The translations under genes and the position numbers were made by a program. From NCBI GenBank assembly GCA_017506865.1, contig JAFCMP010000033.1:310001-374000 (forward strand): DNA of 64,000 bases, read 5' to 3'. A model generated the notes under the pieces. It was not told where the DNA came from. It saw only the letters and a list, made by a program, of their open reading frames with translations, and did no database searches. Origin of the DNA: Tribonema minus (lineage: Eukaryota > Sar > Xanthophyceae > Tribonematales > Tribonemataceae). The number at the start of each line of letters is the position of its first letter. Positions within the stretch are counted from its first letter, which is position 1. Below are positions 1 through 12,128 of the stretch, piece by piece.

Positions 1-3000
1 GGCTCCTCCGCCTCTAATGGCATTGGAGCTATTGCAAACAGGGAGCTGCGACGGGCGGTCGGCCTCGCTGCCGCTTGCCCTTCGAGCAGGTCAGAGTCTG
101 CTGCCGCCGTGGCAGCACGCGATTTTCTGGCGACGCCCTGTTGAGCAATGCGGTGCTGACGCGCGCCCTCCTTCATCATGACCCTGCCCACGACCAGCGC
201 GCCCACCGCCGCCCCCGCCACATTGAAGCAGACCAGCCAGAACACGTGCGTGTTGGCGACGCTCTCGTAGCGCATGACGACCACGCCGACGACGCGGCTG
301 CGCGCGACGCTCGCCGAGGCGTACTCCATGCCGCTCTCGGCGCCGGCGGGGTTGCCCGCCTTGGCCTCGAACTCCGAGACGAGCAGCATGACGGCCGGCA
401 GGACGATGAGCGCGATGGACAGCAGCGCAGCGAGGCAGTGCGCGCCGCGCGGTGGCAGGCACTTGCCGCACACGTGCACGACGTCGTGCCGCCCCGCGTA
501 CGTCGCGATGACGGCGATGCCCGTGAGCACCGCGTTGACGAGCGCGCCCCAGACGGTGAGCGTGAAGTCCGTCGTTGCCAGCTGAGCCGTGACAGAGTCG
601 CTGAGGCGCCACGCCGCCGTCTGCACCACCGTGTCGATGCTCGACTGCAGCGCCTCCGCCGTCAGCTGATCGTAGCCTTCGAACCCCAGGATCCCGTCTT
701 CGAGGGACATCCATGTACTGCTCATGGATGCCCAGACCGCTGGTCCTGATTCGATGGGCTTGAAGGCGGTCGCGTTGGATTCGGCCTCGAGGCTGTGCGC
801 GTAGCCCCAGTTGAACTTGTCCCAGGTGGTGCAGTCGTACATGAAGTACTTGTCGCCATTGTGGCGAACGTAAGCCGGGTTCTCCTCGCTGCCCTCCCGG
901 AAGTTTGAGGATGACTCAGTCGCCTCCGGTGCACACCACGGCAGGGTCTGATGGTCAGGAGGGGCTTCTGTGGACATTATGGCGAGCTTTAGCAGCGGGC
1001 GCATGAGCTGGGCGTTGGCAGGTAGCAAGGAGGGCGAACGCCAGTTTAGGCTCCAGGCAGCTATGCTGGCACCCCCCTCCAGGGTCAATTGCCGCAGAGG
1101 GAAGTCGGCGCCCTCCTCGCTGGTAGAATCAGCTGCGTCTATCCAAGTCATATACATCATGGTATTCAATTCCTTTTCGGGGATCATGTTGTGGAGTGCG
1201 GCGGCAGTGTAAGTAGTGCGGAGCACGTCGACAGCATCGTAGTGGGCCCCCAGAGTGCAATTGTGGTAGCCTGGCAGAGTCTCTGCCTCCACGCCGCTGT
1301 ACAAGGCGTCATCGCACCACCAGGTCTGACCACTAAACATGACCTCGAAGCTGTCGTTGTCATCTTTCATGCTCCTCCAAGACAACGGGTCAGTAGCGCC
1401 GGCGGGTGCTGTGCTGCCAGCGGTGGGGGTGACCAGCAGGTCATTGGCGCCGTCCTTGCTAGGCCACGCTACCAGCGCCTGTGGGAAGTACGAGTCGAAA
1501 ATCCAGCTCTCTGTAGGGGTGCAGGTACTGCTCTTGTCCCACCGGCGGCCGTCCATCCAGCCGTGCACAAATGACACGATGGACGCGCACACGCGTTCGC
1601 CCACATCGTTGATGCGCCAGTAGTTGCCGACACGAATGCTGCGGAAGGGGCAGCAGCAGTAGCAGCACCGGCAGCAGCAGCAGCAGCGGCGCCAACATGA
1701 TCGACGTCAGTTGCGTGGAGGTGCAGGGTGCTAGTAATGATGCGGCCAGCTGCGGACCCGCGGCGCCATGTTCGGCCCCTCAACAGGAATATCCACTTCC
1801 GATGGCGTCATTTTGGCACGTATTGCTATACCCTTGCCACAGCAGTGTTTTATTGGTTTCTTTGGTGTTGTCAGCGGCAACGCGGCCGCGCGTATGGCGG
1901 AGGAATGTGCAGCGCGTGAGGAGAGCGCCATTGGGCCCGAGCTTAAGGAGCTCAAAAGGTTAAGGAGCTAGAGCTTTGCAGTCGCAAGGGTAAGGACTGC
2001 ACTGTCTGCTGCGCTGCACATGGGGTTGTTGCAACGGGCGATGTCTTACTTGGCTGCGCCCAGTATCGTGATGGTGCTCTCCAAGTGGGAGGCTGAGCGG
2101 CGGAGGATGCCCTGTCTGATTCTTGTCTCAGGCTGTAGATAGCTTTGTGAGTGTTTAAGCTTGAGTATGCCGGCGTGGGGAAAGCTTGTACGACCTCATA
2201 CGTACATACGTGTATACGACGTGCGGTCTCAGGCTTTCCCACCCCTCAACCGGAAGTAATAGAAAGTACAAGTGCTACTTTACTGATTTGGACCATGGGC
2301 AATCAAGTATACTATAGTACTCTGTTGAGAGCAGCATCTCTGCGCAGAATGGTCAAGTAGCACTCTAGGTGACATCTCTCATCTTAAAAATTGCGAGTCA
2401 AATGTGTGTGACAGTTGCTTGAGCTACCTTTCCTGTGGAGTTTGATGCTGTAGGTATTCTAGTATTCACTTTACTACACACAGTAGTGCTCTTAAGGCGC
2501 AGTGCAGACTAGATTGTTGCATACGAGTGAACCCTATGAACGCATATATGACACCCAACCTCCCTTGGGGCTTCTCTTATCATGAATACAAGTCCACAAG
2601 TACACCACATTTTCCTCTAGGTACTTGTTAGAGTATACTCTAAATATTTAGTACAGTACTATTTACTCTACTTGTTGGGGTATACTTTACATGTTTTGAA
2701 GTACAGGAGTGCACATAAAATTCACCACGCTTAGTACTCCGGGTTCCTGAACGGACCCTACCACAGTAGACTGGCAGAGTGCGCAAGAAAAAACTTGCAA
2801 CTAGTAGCAAATTCGCTTTTGGGCAGCAAATGCAACTCACATGTAGCATGTGCAGCAAGTCCACGAATAGAAATCGTCAGAAGCACCACAAAGCCATACG
2901 CGGTAAGCCTTTATGCAGCCCTCACTTGGCAACACCACTGTTTTCATTGCTGCAGTCGCGATGGCTTCAGGCCGGAGCGAGACATGATTGGCAACGAGCT

Positions 3001-4885
3001 GGAGCGCAGAGCCCAGCCTCGCAACAGCTGTGAGGTCCTGGAGTAGTGTCGACATTGCGCTTTGACGTGGATGCAATTATTTTCTCAAATTTTGAGAATG
3101 ACATTGTAGATTGCTCTATTCCCATAAAGAGCACCATGCATCTTTCTCAATCCAACTCTACCTGAAAGTGATTTTTGGTAATAGAGTAAATATGGTCACC
3201 CTCACAGTTGCAGGATTTGCGACTGAGCGCTCGTCTAGGCTCAGCAGACATGCATAGTGAACGAGTAATCCACTCGTTGCAGGCTACTCACGCTACGACA
3301 CTACTCTAGCTGCTCTTTGTCGCTCGTGCTCGTCCCGCTCGTGGGTCCACCACTTCTGGGGTGCCAGGACGCCACACCTCATACTATAGTACATTGCGCG
3401 ACACCACGTGCAGCGTAGATTCGGCATATGATAGTGCATAATCGAAACAGGCGATGCGCTCGCCCAAGCACCCGTTGCAGCGATGCCATCCTGCTTGTGT
3501 TCAATGGCGCAGGGTTGCTCATTCAGTGGCAGAGTGTGGGGAGAGCACCAATGCTGTGCTCCGCGAAACTTGCTACATGCACAGCCCCTCTTCAGCTTGC
3601 AACTGAGTGCATGCTCACCTGCTCCAGTCCAAATTAAATTTGTCAGGGGCGGTGAGGTCTGGGAGTGCGGCCATTCTTGTCAGCCCCCCCAGCTCCAGCA
3701 GTAGTGGGCGATCACTCCCCCCATAGTCAGCCGGAGTTATTACACTCGGGTAGCTGCCGAACTGCCACGACAGCTGTGTAGCGCTGGTGGCTCCAATGTC
3801 TTCTGGCAGCTTGTCGTATTTGATACCAAAGTGCTGCAGGCCAGCGCCATCCGTGCCGAGGGCGGGAATGTGGCGCACAGGCACACCGGCAGAGCTGGCT
3901 GGGAAGGTCTTGTACCCCAAAGCAAGGGTGCCGGTGCCGCCGTCGCCTTTTGTGATCACGCGCGTCATGTCTGCTGTTACCATGCATGCTTCGTCACTGC
4001 ACAGGAAGATGTCCACCTGCAGCGCGGAAGAGAATACGTTCGGACGGGCCGTGTTGTGTCAGCATTACGTACAGATTGCAAGATTTTTAGCAAGTTGTGC
4101 AAAGGGAAGCTGCTACACTGCTGTGCGTCGCTGTTACTAAAGATTCTCTGTGATTGTAGAGTGTGGAGTACAGCACGAATGGTCGCCATGAACCTACAGG
4201 TGTCAGCTTAAAGGTTTTCAACACATCACCCAGCTGGCTTGAATCATGCATGTGCAGCTGCATGGTGTGCTGTGCGCAACAGATTGTGGGGATCAGCACG
4301 AGCTCAGAGAAAGGGAAGAAAGGTCAAATGCACTCTGCAAAGTTCGGATCAAGATTCAATTGTACGGCGCGCAGACTGCAGTGTGCACATTTACGGCTGC
4401 GCCGGTCAGTTGATCACTTTATGAGCCAACTGTGACTGCAGAGTTGTGCCCATGCATGATATTTACAAAGCTTCGAGATTAAATAGCATGATCCGTCCAC
4501 ATTTGCGTACAAATGCAAGTATCAATCGTCAAATGGCCTGACTTGCCTGTGCCGTGCCCTTCAATGTCCTGGAACTGTCGGTACGCCGTGTGCTTCGCTC
4601 CAGAGTTATTTCATAATCTGCGAGGATGAAGTTCACGTTAGGCTCAGAACTGAGTCCCTGATTGCCCTCGTTCTGCACGTAGTCGTTGAATCTCATGGCC
4701 GCCAGCAGTCCTGCGCTGCTGCCCTTGGGATACCCGCCGCCCACGAGTCCACAAAAGCCCGCCGCTTGCGCGCTGCTGTAGGCTTGGCCACAGAAGAGGT
4801 TGTCGCTGCTTTCGTCCGCGCAGCACCGCGTGCAGCATGCTGCTGCCGCCGCCGCGCGCCTAGCCCACGACTTGCCTCGTGACAT
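1..4885 (-). CDS. Uncharacterised multi-exon membrane protein, C-terminus outside window
   Basis: I do not recognise a family. Three exons join in phase: 4885-4547, 4016-3619 and 1638 to beyond base 1. The first intron uses a GC donor (CAG|GCAAGT at 4546-4541) and the second a GTGAGC donor, with CTGCAG and TTCCGCAG acceptors. The frame is open over at least 790 codons. The first 600 or so residues look extracellular or luminal, rich in Trp, Asp and Ser with scattered Cys. Three hydrophobic segments follow, near bases 570-500 (after FTLTVWGALVNAV), 460-390 and 250-180. The start at 4885 is the first ATG after an in-frame stop near 4923. No convincing signal peptide follows it (Arg/Ala/Cys-rich start), so an earlier 5' exon is possible. 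Exons are inferred from phase agreement and splice sites, not from homology. Confidence 0.6.
1639..3618 (-). other. Intron 2 of the uncharacterised membrane protein gene
   Basis: About 2 kb without supported coding sequence. It is AT-richer than the exons. It holds a LINE-tail-like repeat near 2546-2600, a short perfect palindrome (8-bp arms) at 3082-3098, and a CTG/GCA run at 1651-1695 just inside the acceptor. Confidence 0.5.
2546..2600 (+). repeat. Orphan LINE-tail-like sequence
   Basis: Reads CAACCTCCCTTGGGGCTTCT, then CATGAATACAAGTCC. This matches the second half of the LINE tail. No LINE coding sequence is attached. Confidence 0.5.
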
Positions 4886-7800
4886 CCAGCCTGCCCCTTC
4901 TGATGTCAGCTTGATACGACTAACTCACGACTCCTGAACACTCGTCGCGGTGACCCTCCCGAACTGGCGGTTCACTTTTTCCGAGGAACTCGCTGGCTCG
5001 ATTCCTGGCACGTTCCTGCTGCCCAGCGTGCAGCCCTGCACAAGACCATGCATCTACATACTGCAAGCAGTGGCAAGCTGCTTCTAACACCAGGTCCCCG
5101 GAAGTAAAGCACGGTGTAATAGATTTAAAAGTAGATTGGGGTGTGTACCACCATCAGGGCATAACACCGCCAACAATGTTCATGATCTGTACGTGAAAGG
5201 ATATGGTAATGCAGCCTGCAACCCATCGCGTTCATGAATTAACTTGCAGGCAGGGATGACAGCAGATGTACGTTTTGCATGGCAATGGCGTGTGTACGTT
5301 CAGCTTGAGATTCCTTGTCTGCGCTCCACATGACGTATGTACGCTTTGCGTGTGAGACATGACATGGTGCCTTGCGGAGTCCAAAGGGAGTGGGCATATG
5401 GATGAGGGCGAAGTGCGGGCAGATACAGTTTGGCAATATCTAGAAGTCAGAGCAATGCGCCTTACCATTTGTATCTTGTCACAAGATAGACTCTGGTAGC
5501 TACTGCACTTGGCTTAATGTCAACCATTTAGAGGATTTGGTGCCCTGGGTGAAAATTGTTTTTGAAAAAATGTCCAACCAAGCAAAAACCAATGAAAGCC
5601 ACAACATTATAATGAACCACATGACACATGAATATGTGCGCATATGATGTGGGCAAAGCACAGGGTCAACATTGACTCAACGGCCGGCTTTGCCATTGTT
5701 CGCTGTAAATAGCAATGTCCGAGGCTGAACGAGCAGTTGCTGAAGAAGAGTGACAGGAACCGAAGAGCCAGTACTGGCAGTTGAAGCAACACAGCATCAA
5801 CAACAACATCAGCAGAAGTGGAGCGTGTCACAGGAGTTGTGCCACAGCGCTGACGCCGCCAAATGCAGTGCAGGCACCCACCTCCAGCCACACAAAAACA
5901 CAAAAGAAGCTTGCTAAGCAGGCCAAACTCATATCAGAATAAAAAGTGTATGTACCCGTTGCTGACTGTGTGCACAGGGGAGGGGGATGGGGTCACCTGG
6001 GGCGTGATGATCAATGGAGAGCATGCAAACCATTACGACGTGGGCGAAATATACATGATGCTGGCCGAGACGATGGTTGCTGACTGACTGTCCGCCCAAA
6101 AGTATGTAGGTATCCCGTGGTGCAGGCGGCGTCGCTTCGCGACAGTAGCTGACTCGCTGACCAATCCACTTGGTTGATGAAACTTTAAGGGCCGTCATAC
6201 GCCCCAGTCATCGTCATCTTCAGTGTCGCCGCTGCTGCCGACGTGCGCTGCGCCGCCTGCGGGGCAGCAGAGTGGGGTCGCGCGATCGCACATCAGCTGA
6301 GCCCTGCCCCACAGTCCAGCATATCACGCCATGCGTCGGCATGGATCACCACACTGCTGCAATGCTTCGCGGATTTTTGATCGTGCGCTTCACACGTGCA
6401 TTGAGAGCAGTCGCACTCCAGTCTCGACTCTTAAGGTTTCCCCAATCGCCACTGCTGCCCCATGCTGCACCACTTGCAGCCGCAGATGACTGAGCTGCGC
6501 TCGTATACTTATACCTACCTAATCGCGCACTTCACATGCGCATTGAGAGCAGTCACACTACCCAGTCTAGTCTCCTGAGGTGTCCAAAAATCACCACTGT
6601 CGTCCTGTGCTGCACCACTGGTTGCAGCCACAAACCATCGAACTGCATACATACACTTATACCTACCTGTGCGTCCGCACCGAGCTGCTGTTGAGTGCGA
6701 CCATGCATCTACTGATGTTGACCACTGCTTGACCACCGTTGCTGGAATGCTGTGCTTGTGCCTCAGCAGTGGCACAGACGAACACGCAGGCGCGCGTGCC
6801 AGTCATCGTCACATCAGTGCTCAGTAGCTGCTGCCACCCAACTGTGCTGTGCCGCCTTGAGGCAAGTGCCCCGTGTGCAACAGCACTGTCAGAGCTGAGC
6901 GGTGTCTGCTTCAATAGACCACGTTTTAGCGTTTTGGCGTTCATCTCGCAGTACTGCGTTAAGCAGACATATCGGTCTGGGAGCATGGCAATGTAGCCTG
7001 CGTTGTAGTGAGGTTTAGCTTCATAACTGGACGTACAGCTTATAAGGTTTAGCTGAATACTATGAACAGATAAACACCCTTTCAGGGTACGCTTGCGCGC
7101 GGTTGCTTCCCTGATGTTGCACGCTGAGCAATGCTGCAGCCACAGCACCGCATAGCAACACAGCCACTGGCATACCAATGGTGACGTAGCCCGCGTATAT
7201 CAACACTCTGCCCTGAAGTAAACGCACGCTTCTCATCTACGTGGTCGCAAAATGCTTCGACATGAGTTATTGCCACGTGCAGTTGAAGTTTATAAACTTC
7301 ACCTGCTGCAGCCACGGCCCCCTGCGCCACCGCGGTCGGCGCGCCAACAGGCGAAATCAGGACCGCACTGCTGGCCAGGCTGTCACACGAGCTGCGCATG
7401 CTGCCGCCGCTGTTTGGCGGCCGCTCTGTAGCCTGAACCGATGAGTGAATGTGCACATTCTTGGTGGGAGTGAATTAGTAAACGTGTGAGCGATGGATGC
7501 GTTGCATGGTGGGTGAGTGAACCAAAGAATGAGCGAGCGAGGAGAAGTGACACAAATTCACCTGAGGGGCGCATGTCTGACGTTCATGACATGAAGCTTG
7601 TGAGACATGGATTGCGAAACTCAATAAAACAGAAGCAATGCAAAAGCAGCAGCCGCGAGAAACGCGCACAGGCAGCGGCAGCAGCTGTAGCTGCATGAAG
7701 CCACAGCTGTTGATGAGAGTGAAGTTTAGGCTAACCCGAAACAAGGGACAGCAACCATCCACCAGGGCGACCGCGGTTCCCAGCCATGTCAAGTGCGACT

Positions 7801-8129
7801 GCATGGCAGAAGAGGCTCACTGCATTTGAGCATGGCCCATGTGGAGCACATCTGCTGGATTTGCGGCACACAGTCCGCATGCATCTATTCTTGGTCTTGC
7901 CACTCTGCAGCTGAAAAAAACAGTTTGCAAGACATTTGCGTGTATGCGCTGCAACTTGCAACGTGCGCCAGCAGAGCACGTCCTAGATGGTGAAAGAAAC
8001 GGAGCAAATTGGCTCACCGCGGTATGATTGGAGTGCAAATCACCCATTGGCAAGACGCAAATGGTATTATTAATAATATTTGGCGTTACAGTGTCAGTGG
8101 CCGCCTCAGCTGCAATGCCATACATGGAA
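4886..8129. other. Gene-poor interval, possibly hiding one minus-strand gene
   Basis: No recognisable protein. The segment 5040-6150 shows only short shadow frames and microsatellite-like TACATA/GTATGT stretches. Between 6180 and 7440 there are exon-like minus-strand pieces beside tandem duplications, described as a separate candidate. 7450-8129 holds nothing I can support, apart from a well-formed T-rich acceptor-like signal on the minus strand near 7910. Confidence 0.4.
6180..7440 (-). other. Candidate minus-strand gene, exons not resolved
   Basis: Three exon-like pieces are visible on the minus strand. The first runs from 7432 to a GTGAAG donor near 7314 and is Ala/Ser-rich. The second is about 6618-6531, with a GTAGGT donor and a frame containing DDSGDFWTPQETRLGSV. 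The third is an acidic piece ending DTEDDDDWGV and a stop near 6185, behind a CTGCCCCGCAG acceptor. The second piece has a decayed tandem copy at 6490-6375, and the third a copy near 6880-6795. That is the pattern seen at confirmed exon edges elsewhere in the window. Reading phases do not join cleanly, so one exon is missing or the model is wrong. No family recognised. Confidence 0.25.
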
Positions 8130-11100
8130 TCATGCCCAGGCATACAATACAGCCTTGCAAACAGCGTTTACAGCAATAGCAGCAGCAGCCAATGCGGCAG
8201 GCGCAGCAACTGCACCCGGCGGCGGCAGCAGCACCCGCAGCAGCCGCGGCAGGCGGCGCAGCGGCTCCATTGCCTGCAGCAGCTGGTGAAGTGCTGCTCA
8301 AACATCTGGCATAACACGGGCACCGGACATTACCTGCTGAGGTGGCGGCCCGTCGGCGCTGAGCGTTGCAGTCCCCACAGCATCGCGAGCGGCGGCGGCA
8401 GTGGGCGCGGCGGCAGCGCTGGCGGCAGCAGCTGCGCAGAGCGCGCTGAGGCGGCTGACCTCTGCCAGCAGCTGATCGCGCTCCGCGGTGAGAGCCTGGC
8501 CAAGCAGCGGCCGATAGCAATTATCACAAGGTTAATGAGCGTGGTCAGGCAGCGGCCGTTGGCGATTTTCATGAAGGTGATGAAATGCAAAGAAGGCTCT
8601 GCACAGCGGCGGTGAACATGGCCAATCGAGACTTTCGTGAGGTTGATGGGATGCGCACAGGGATGCGTGCAGCGCCTGCGACCTTGGGGCAGTAGCATAG
8701 CACCACCAGCAGTAGCTACGGCATCAGCCATAGCGGCAGCCGCGGATGCAAGCACACCCATACGGAATAATGGTGGCCGCTGCATTTGCAAACTCAAACC
8801 AGTTTTTTTTCTCCATCAGACACCCTAGCAATAATGCACCGCTTATGTGCGGCAGCAGGCGGCCAGCGACTTCATCCACTCACATGCCCTGCCTGAACCA
8901 GGATACTCAAGTGACAAACACGGCACCTAGCACATCTCAGCAGTGGCTAGCGCACAACCAGCGCCAACCGACCGCACCTGCACATGGCCCTTCGCATCAG
9001 CCGCGTCCTGGCGCGCGGCAGCGAGCTCTGCCTGCAGGCGCCGCGCCCCTTCACGCGCCCTTTCGGATGCCTCGTCGCGTGCCCTTTCGAGCTCCGAGAA
9101 GTGACGCTCCTCTGCTGCGCTCGCCGCGGCCTCCATGCTCACGAGCAGCCGCTGCAGTTCCAATGCGTCGCCTGCGATGCGCGCGAAGCAACAGCAGGCA
9201 GTTGGAAGCACGTCAACGAAGGGGGGCAGTGTGGCTCGCAGAAGGCACACTTTGAAGCATGGGTGTAAACTTCCGATGCGTCTGCGGCGCGCGCGCGAAG
9301 CAACAGCAGGCGTCTGAGCCACGTCACGGCGTGACGGTAGTGACAGTGCGGGCTTGCAGAAAGCACAGTTAAAGCGTCTTCTTGAACTGTGCAGAAGGCA
9401 GGCTTTCAGGCGGTTGAGCACGGCGCGCCCAAGAGTCTAATTATGTTGAAGTTTATGCCCGAAGGGCTAGAGAAGGTAACGCAAACAGGCGCACAGCAAC
9501 GCTCAGCAGCGGCATCAGTCAGCTGTACACACTTGTACGCATACATTACACCTTGCCAACTGTACCTGCGTGTGCAGCTGCACGCCCTCCCTCGGCTTCA
9601 TCAGGCGCGCGCACTGGCACCTCTTCCACAGTTGAAGATGGTGACTCGCCCGCAGCTGCGCGCACCGGCGAGCGCAGGCGGCTCGGCCGCGTCGCCTGCA
9701 CGGTCATGGCGTCATCAACACATTGATGGATCAGCAAAGCACGCACGTAGACAGTTCATGATGGTCCGCTTTGGCGTGAAAGCAGGATACATAGCGACAC
9801 ACAAACGTGGCGCCCTCAGCATGTATGCGCTACACAGCACCGCCTTGAACAATTCCAGTCGAGGAGGCCGTCGAGCCGGAAAGCGGCGGCTGTGCCGTAT
9901 GACATGCAAGCACGTTGTTGATGTCCCGAGGACAACTCTCGTGGTGACATGACGCTGCCCACACATCACTGCTTGCATACCTACGTCGCCAGGTTACACA
10001 CCTGCGGCTGCTCAGATGCCGCCGCCGACATGCGCGCATCGCCCCCGTCCTCCACCGTCCGTCCAACCGCAGCAGGCGTCACTTCAACTTCAACTTCAGC
10101 ATCACCCGCCTCGGCGCCAGGCACCCCCTCCTCAGCATCGCCGCCGCCATTCGCTGCCGCAGCTGGCCTCCCGAGCTCATCAGCAGCGGCACCAGCCCCG
10201 CCCGCCTGCACAACCGAGCGCTGCTGCTGCTGCTGCACTGCTCCTGAGCCCTGCTGCTGCTGCGGCTCTTCCGCCGCGCGCTGCTGCTGCTGCTGCTGCT
10301 GCGGCTGCTGCTGCCCTGCTGCTGAGCGCTGCGGCGGCGGCGGCGGCTCCTCGTCGTCGTCGCCCCAGTTGAGGCTGTCCTCCTCCGCCTGCGCACGAGA
10401 GACGGCGGCAAGAACCGCATCGCCGCGCGCTGCCTCCAGCTTGTGGAGGCGGTAGAAGAAGCGCTGCCAGAAGAGGTCGTGCGTCATCGCCTGCGCATAC
10501 ATGTAGTCAGCGGGTCCGAACTGGTGAGTGTATGATTGTATTCATCGACAAGCGCCAGAAGCAGTCGTACGTCATGGCCTGCACATGCACGAAGTCAGCG
10601 GGGCCGAATGGTGAGTGTAGCGACCCTGGCGTCCGCACAGGTGCACATCCTGTCTTTGACATCAACCAGGCCGTAGCCCTGGTGCCTGCCGCAGTGCGGG
10701 GCCTCACCGTGGGCACACCGAGCGACGGGCGCGCCATGCACCGCACGGCCCCCTCGCGCACAGAGGCGCACGTCCTGTTTCTGACAGTGGGCATCTCCGT
10801 TGCGCCTGCCGCAGCGCGCGGGTCCAGTTGTACGGGATTGCGTTTGCGCTTGCTGCAGAAGCACTGCAGGCGGTGATTCCTTGCACTGGCACCTCACTTG
10901 GTACAACAGCGCAGCACTTGATGTCTAGGGTGAGGGTTAGAGTTACAACACCCCCGCCGTCTTGCGGGTCCACTCTACGCCTTCCGCCTGCTCCTCACTC
11001 TAGCCCTTGCCCTCGATGTGAACCAAACTCACCTCAGGCACCAGCTTCTCGTTCAGCGCAAGCATGGCCTCGTCCTCATCCATTCCGTATAATCCTGATG

Positions 11101-11746
11101 CTAAATCTAACCCCCGATGTGAACAAACTCACATCGGGCACCAGCTTCTCGTACAGCGCAAGCATGGCCTCGTCCTCATCCAGCATGTCTTCCATCTCAT
11201 CTTCAAGTGCCGCACTGTCCACTTCCAGTCCACTGCAGAACTGCTCGAACTCCTTCGCCTCGTCCGCTGCGACATCCTCCGTGTACGTTGCCGCGTCCGC
11301 TCGCAGCGCCTTCGCTGCCGCGCCGACAGGGCGTTTGGATCTGGTGCCTTGATGCGCTGTGTGTACAGCGCCCTGGAGAAGTGAAGCACACGCCAAGGCA
11401 GCAGAAAGCATGTTGTGTCGCTGAGACAAAAGGTGGGGAATACGGCAAGGGTCCTGAGCATGGTCACTCTCAACGAAAAGCTCGCGATGCTCAAATAAAG
11501 ATCACACAACGGCTGCGCGAACGCACGGCAATGGCCAACAGCTGCTCGTAAGTTGGCGCGCATGGGTTCGGCATTTCGACTTGCGCTTAGGCGCTTCTGT
11601 CTTGAGAAGGCCAGACACGTTACTACGCGACTGCGCACCTTGTACACTTCATCGATGGCCGTCACCACGGTGACCGCATCATTTTTGATCTGTCCCACCA
11701 GGTCCGTGAGATCCCTCCTGAGTGTGCTGGTCAAGTTGGACCACAT
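8130..11746 (-). CDS. BSD-domain protein with C-terminal coiled coil
   Basis: Seven exons join in phase: 11746-11639, 11372-11133, 10520-10002, 9695-9566, 9171-8978, 8495-8334 and 8282-8130, giving about 501 residues. The BSD domain (roughly residues 85-150) spans exons 2 and 3. It has the YEKLVPD block, the hallmark Phe-Trp (133-134) and FFYRLHKLEAARGDA, followed by an acidic LNWGDDDEE tail typical of BSDC1/plant BSD proteins. Then come a Gln-rich stretch encoded by GCT/CTG repeats (10221-10320), a Glu/Val-rich linker and a heptad-like coiled coil in exons 5 and 6. BSD domains occur in TFIIH p62, synapse-associated and DOS2-like proteins; the exact role here is unknown. ATG 11746 (MWSNL) is chosen because it starts the first conserved segment. 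The last exon is the least certain. Confidence 0.75.
9171..9320 (-). repeat. Tandem copy of the BSD exon 5 acceptor edge
   Basis: The acceptor region and first bases of exon 5 (TTGCTTCGCGCGC...CGCAG followed by GACGCATTGG) recur in altered form near 9320-9283, one unit upstream in the transcript. The copy in use is the last one. Confidence 0.6.
10520..10615 (-). repeat. Tandem copy of the BSD exon 3 acceptor edge
   Basis: About 75 bases covering the start of exon 3 (FGPADYMYAQAMTHDLFW) are repeated just upstream in the transcript, near 10610-10535. There they read FGPADFVHVQAMTYDCFW and then diverge. The used exon is the last copy. Confidence 0.75.
11030..11133 (-). repeat. Tandem copy of the BSD exon 2 donor edge
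   Basis: The 3' end of exon 2 (DEDEAMLALYEKLVPD) with its GTGAGT donor is duplicated at about 11085-11030, downstream in the transcript, as a near-identical peptide plus donor. The first copy is the one in phase with exon 3. Confidence 0.75.
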
Positions 11747-12128
11747 CGTGTGCCAAAAAACGTGGCTTGCGAGATGAGGTTCCGCCCTGATGAATTCTCC
11801 CGTACGCACTAGTTCTCCGTCTGCTGCACCATGCAGAGGGAGTTAGTCGCGTGCTCCTCACAAAACGCAGGCAGCGTGTCGAGGTTCCTAGTGATGTGTT
11901 GAAGTTTTCTGAAAAGGGAGTTGAAGTTGTAGGTGGCGGTTGAAGTTACCGTCTGAAAGTTGTTGGACGACGCATACTGTGGAGCAGCGCGTCGCAGCAG
12001 TTATACTAAGCGTTACGCCATAGAGAGCCATTAGCAGCCCGGAGGAGCAGCGGCCTGCCGCAGAGACGCCCGTGGATTTTAATGCCGGGATACTTGATGT
12101 AGAAGAGGGGTCAGGCATAGCACTGAAT
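11747..12128. promoter_or_regulatory. Intergenic region between divergent BSD and TMEM128 genes
   Basis: The two start codons face away from each other across 382 bp, so this interval must hold both promoters and 5' UTRs. I see no clear TATA box. A minus-strand open frame from 12118 exists, but its ATG lies only 10 bp from the TMEM128 ATG and it lacks BSD similarity, so I do not call it coding. Confidence 0.45.

Noticed and set aside
4985-5010. tRNA-like B box (GGCTCGATTCCTGGC)
   Set aside because: No A box at a suitable distance and no cloverleaf. No tRNA or rRNA gene was found anywhere in the window.
11888-12118. Minus-strand frame as first exon of the BSD gene
   Set aside because: Its ATG would sit 10 bp from the divergent TMEM128 ATG, it overlaps exon-like sequence only by chance, and the BSD frame has a good start at 11746.
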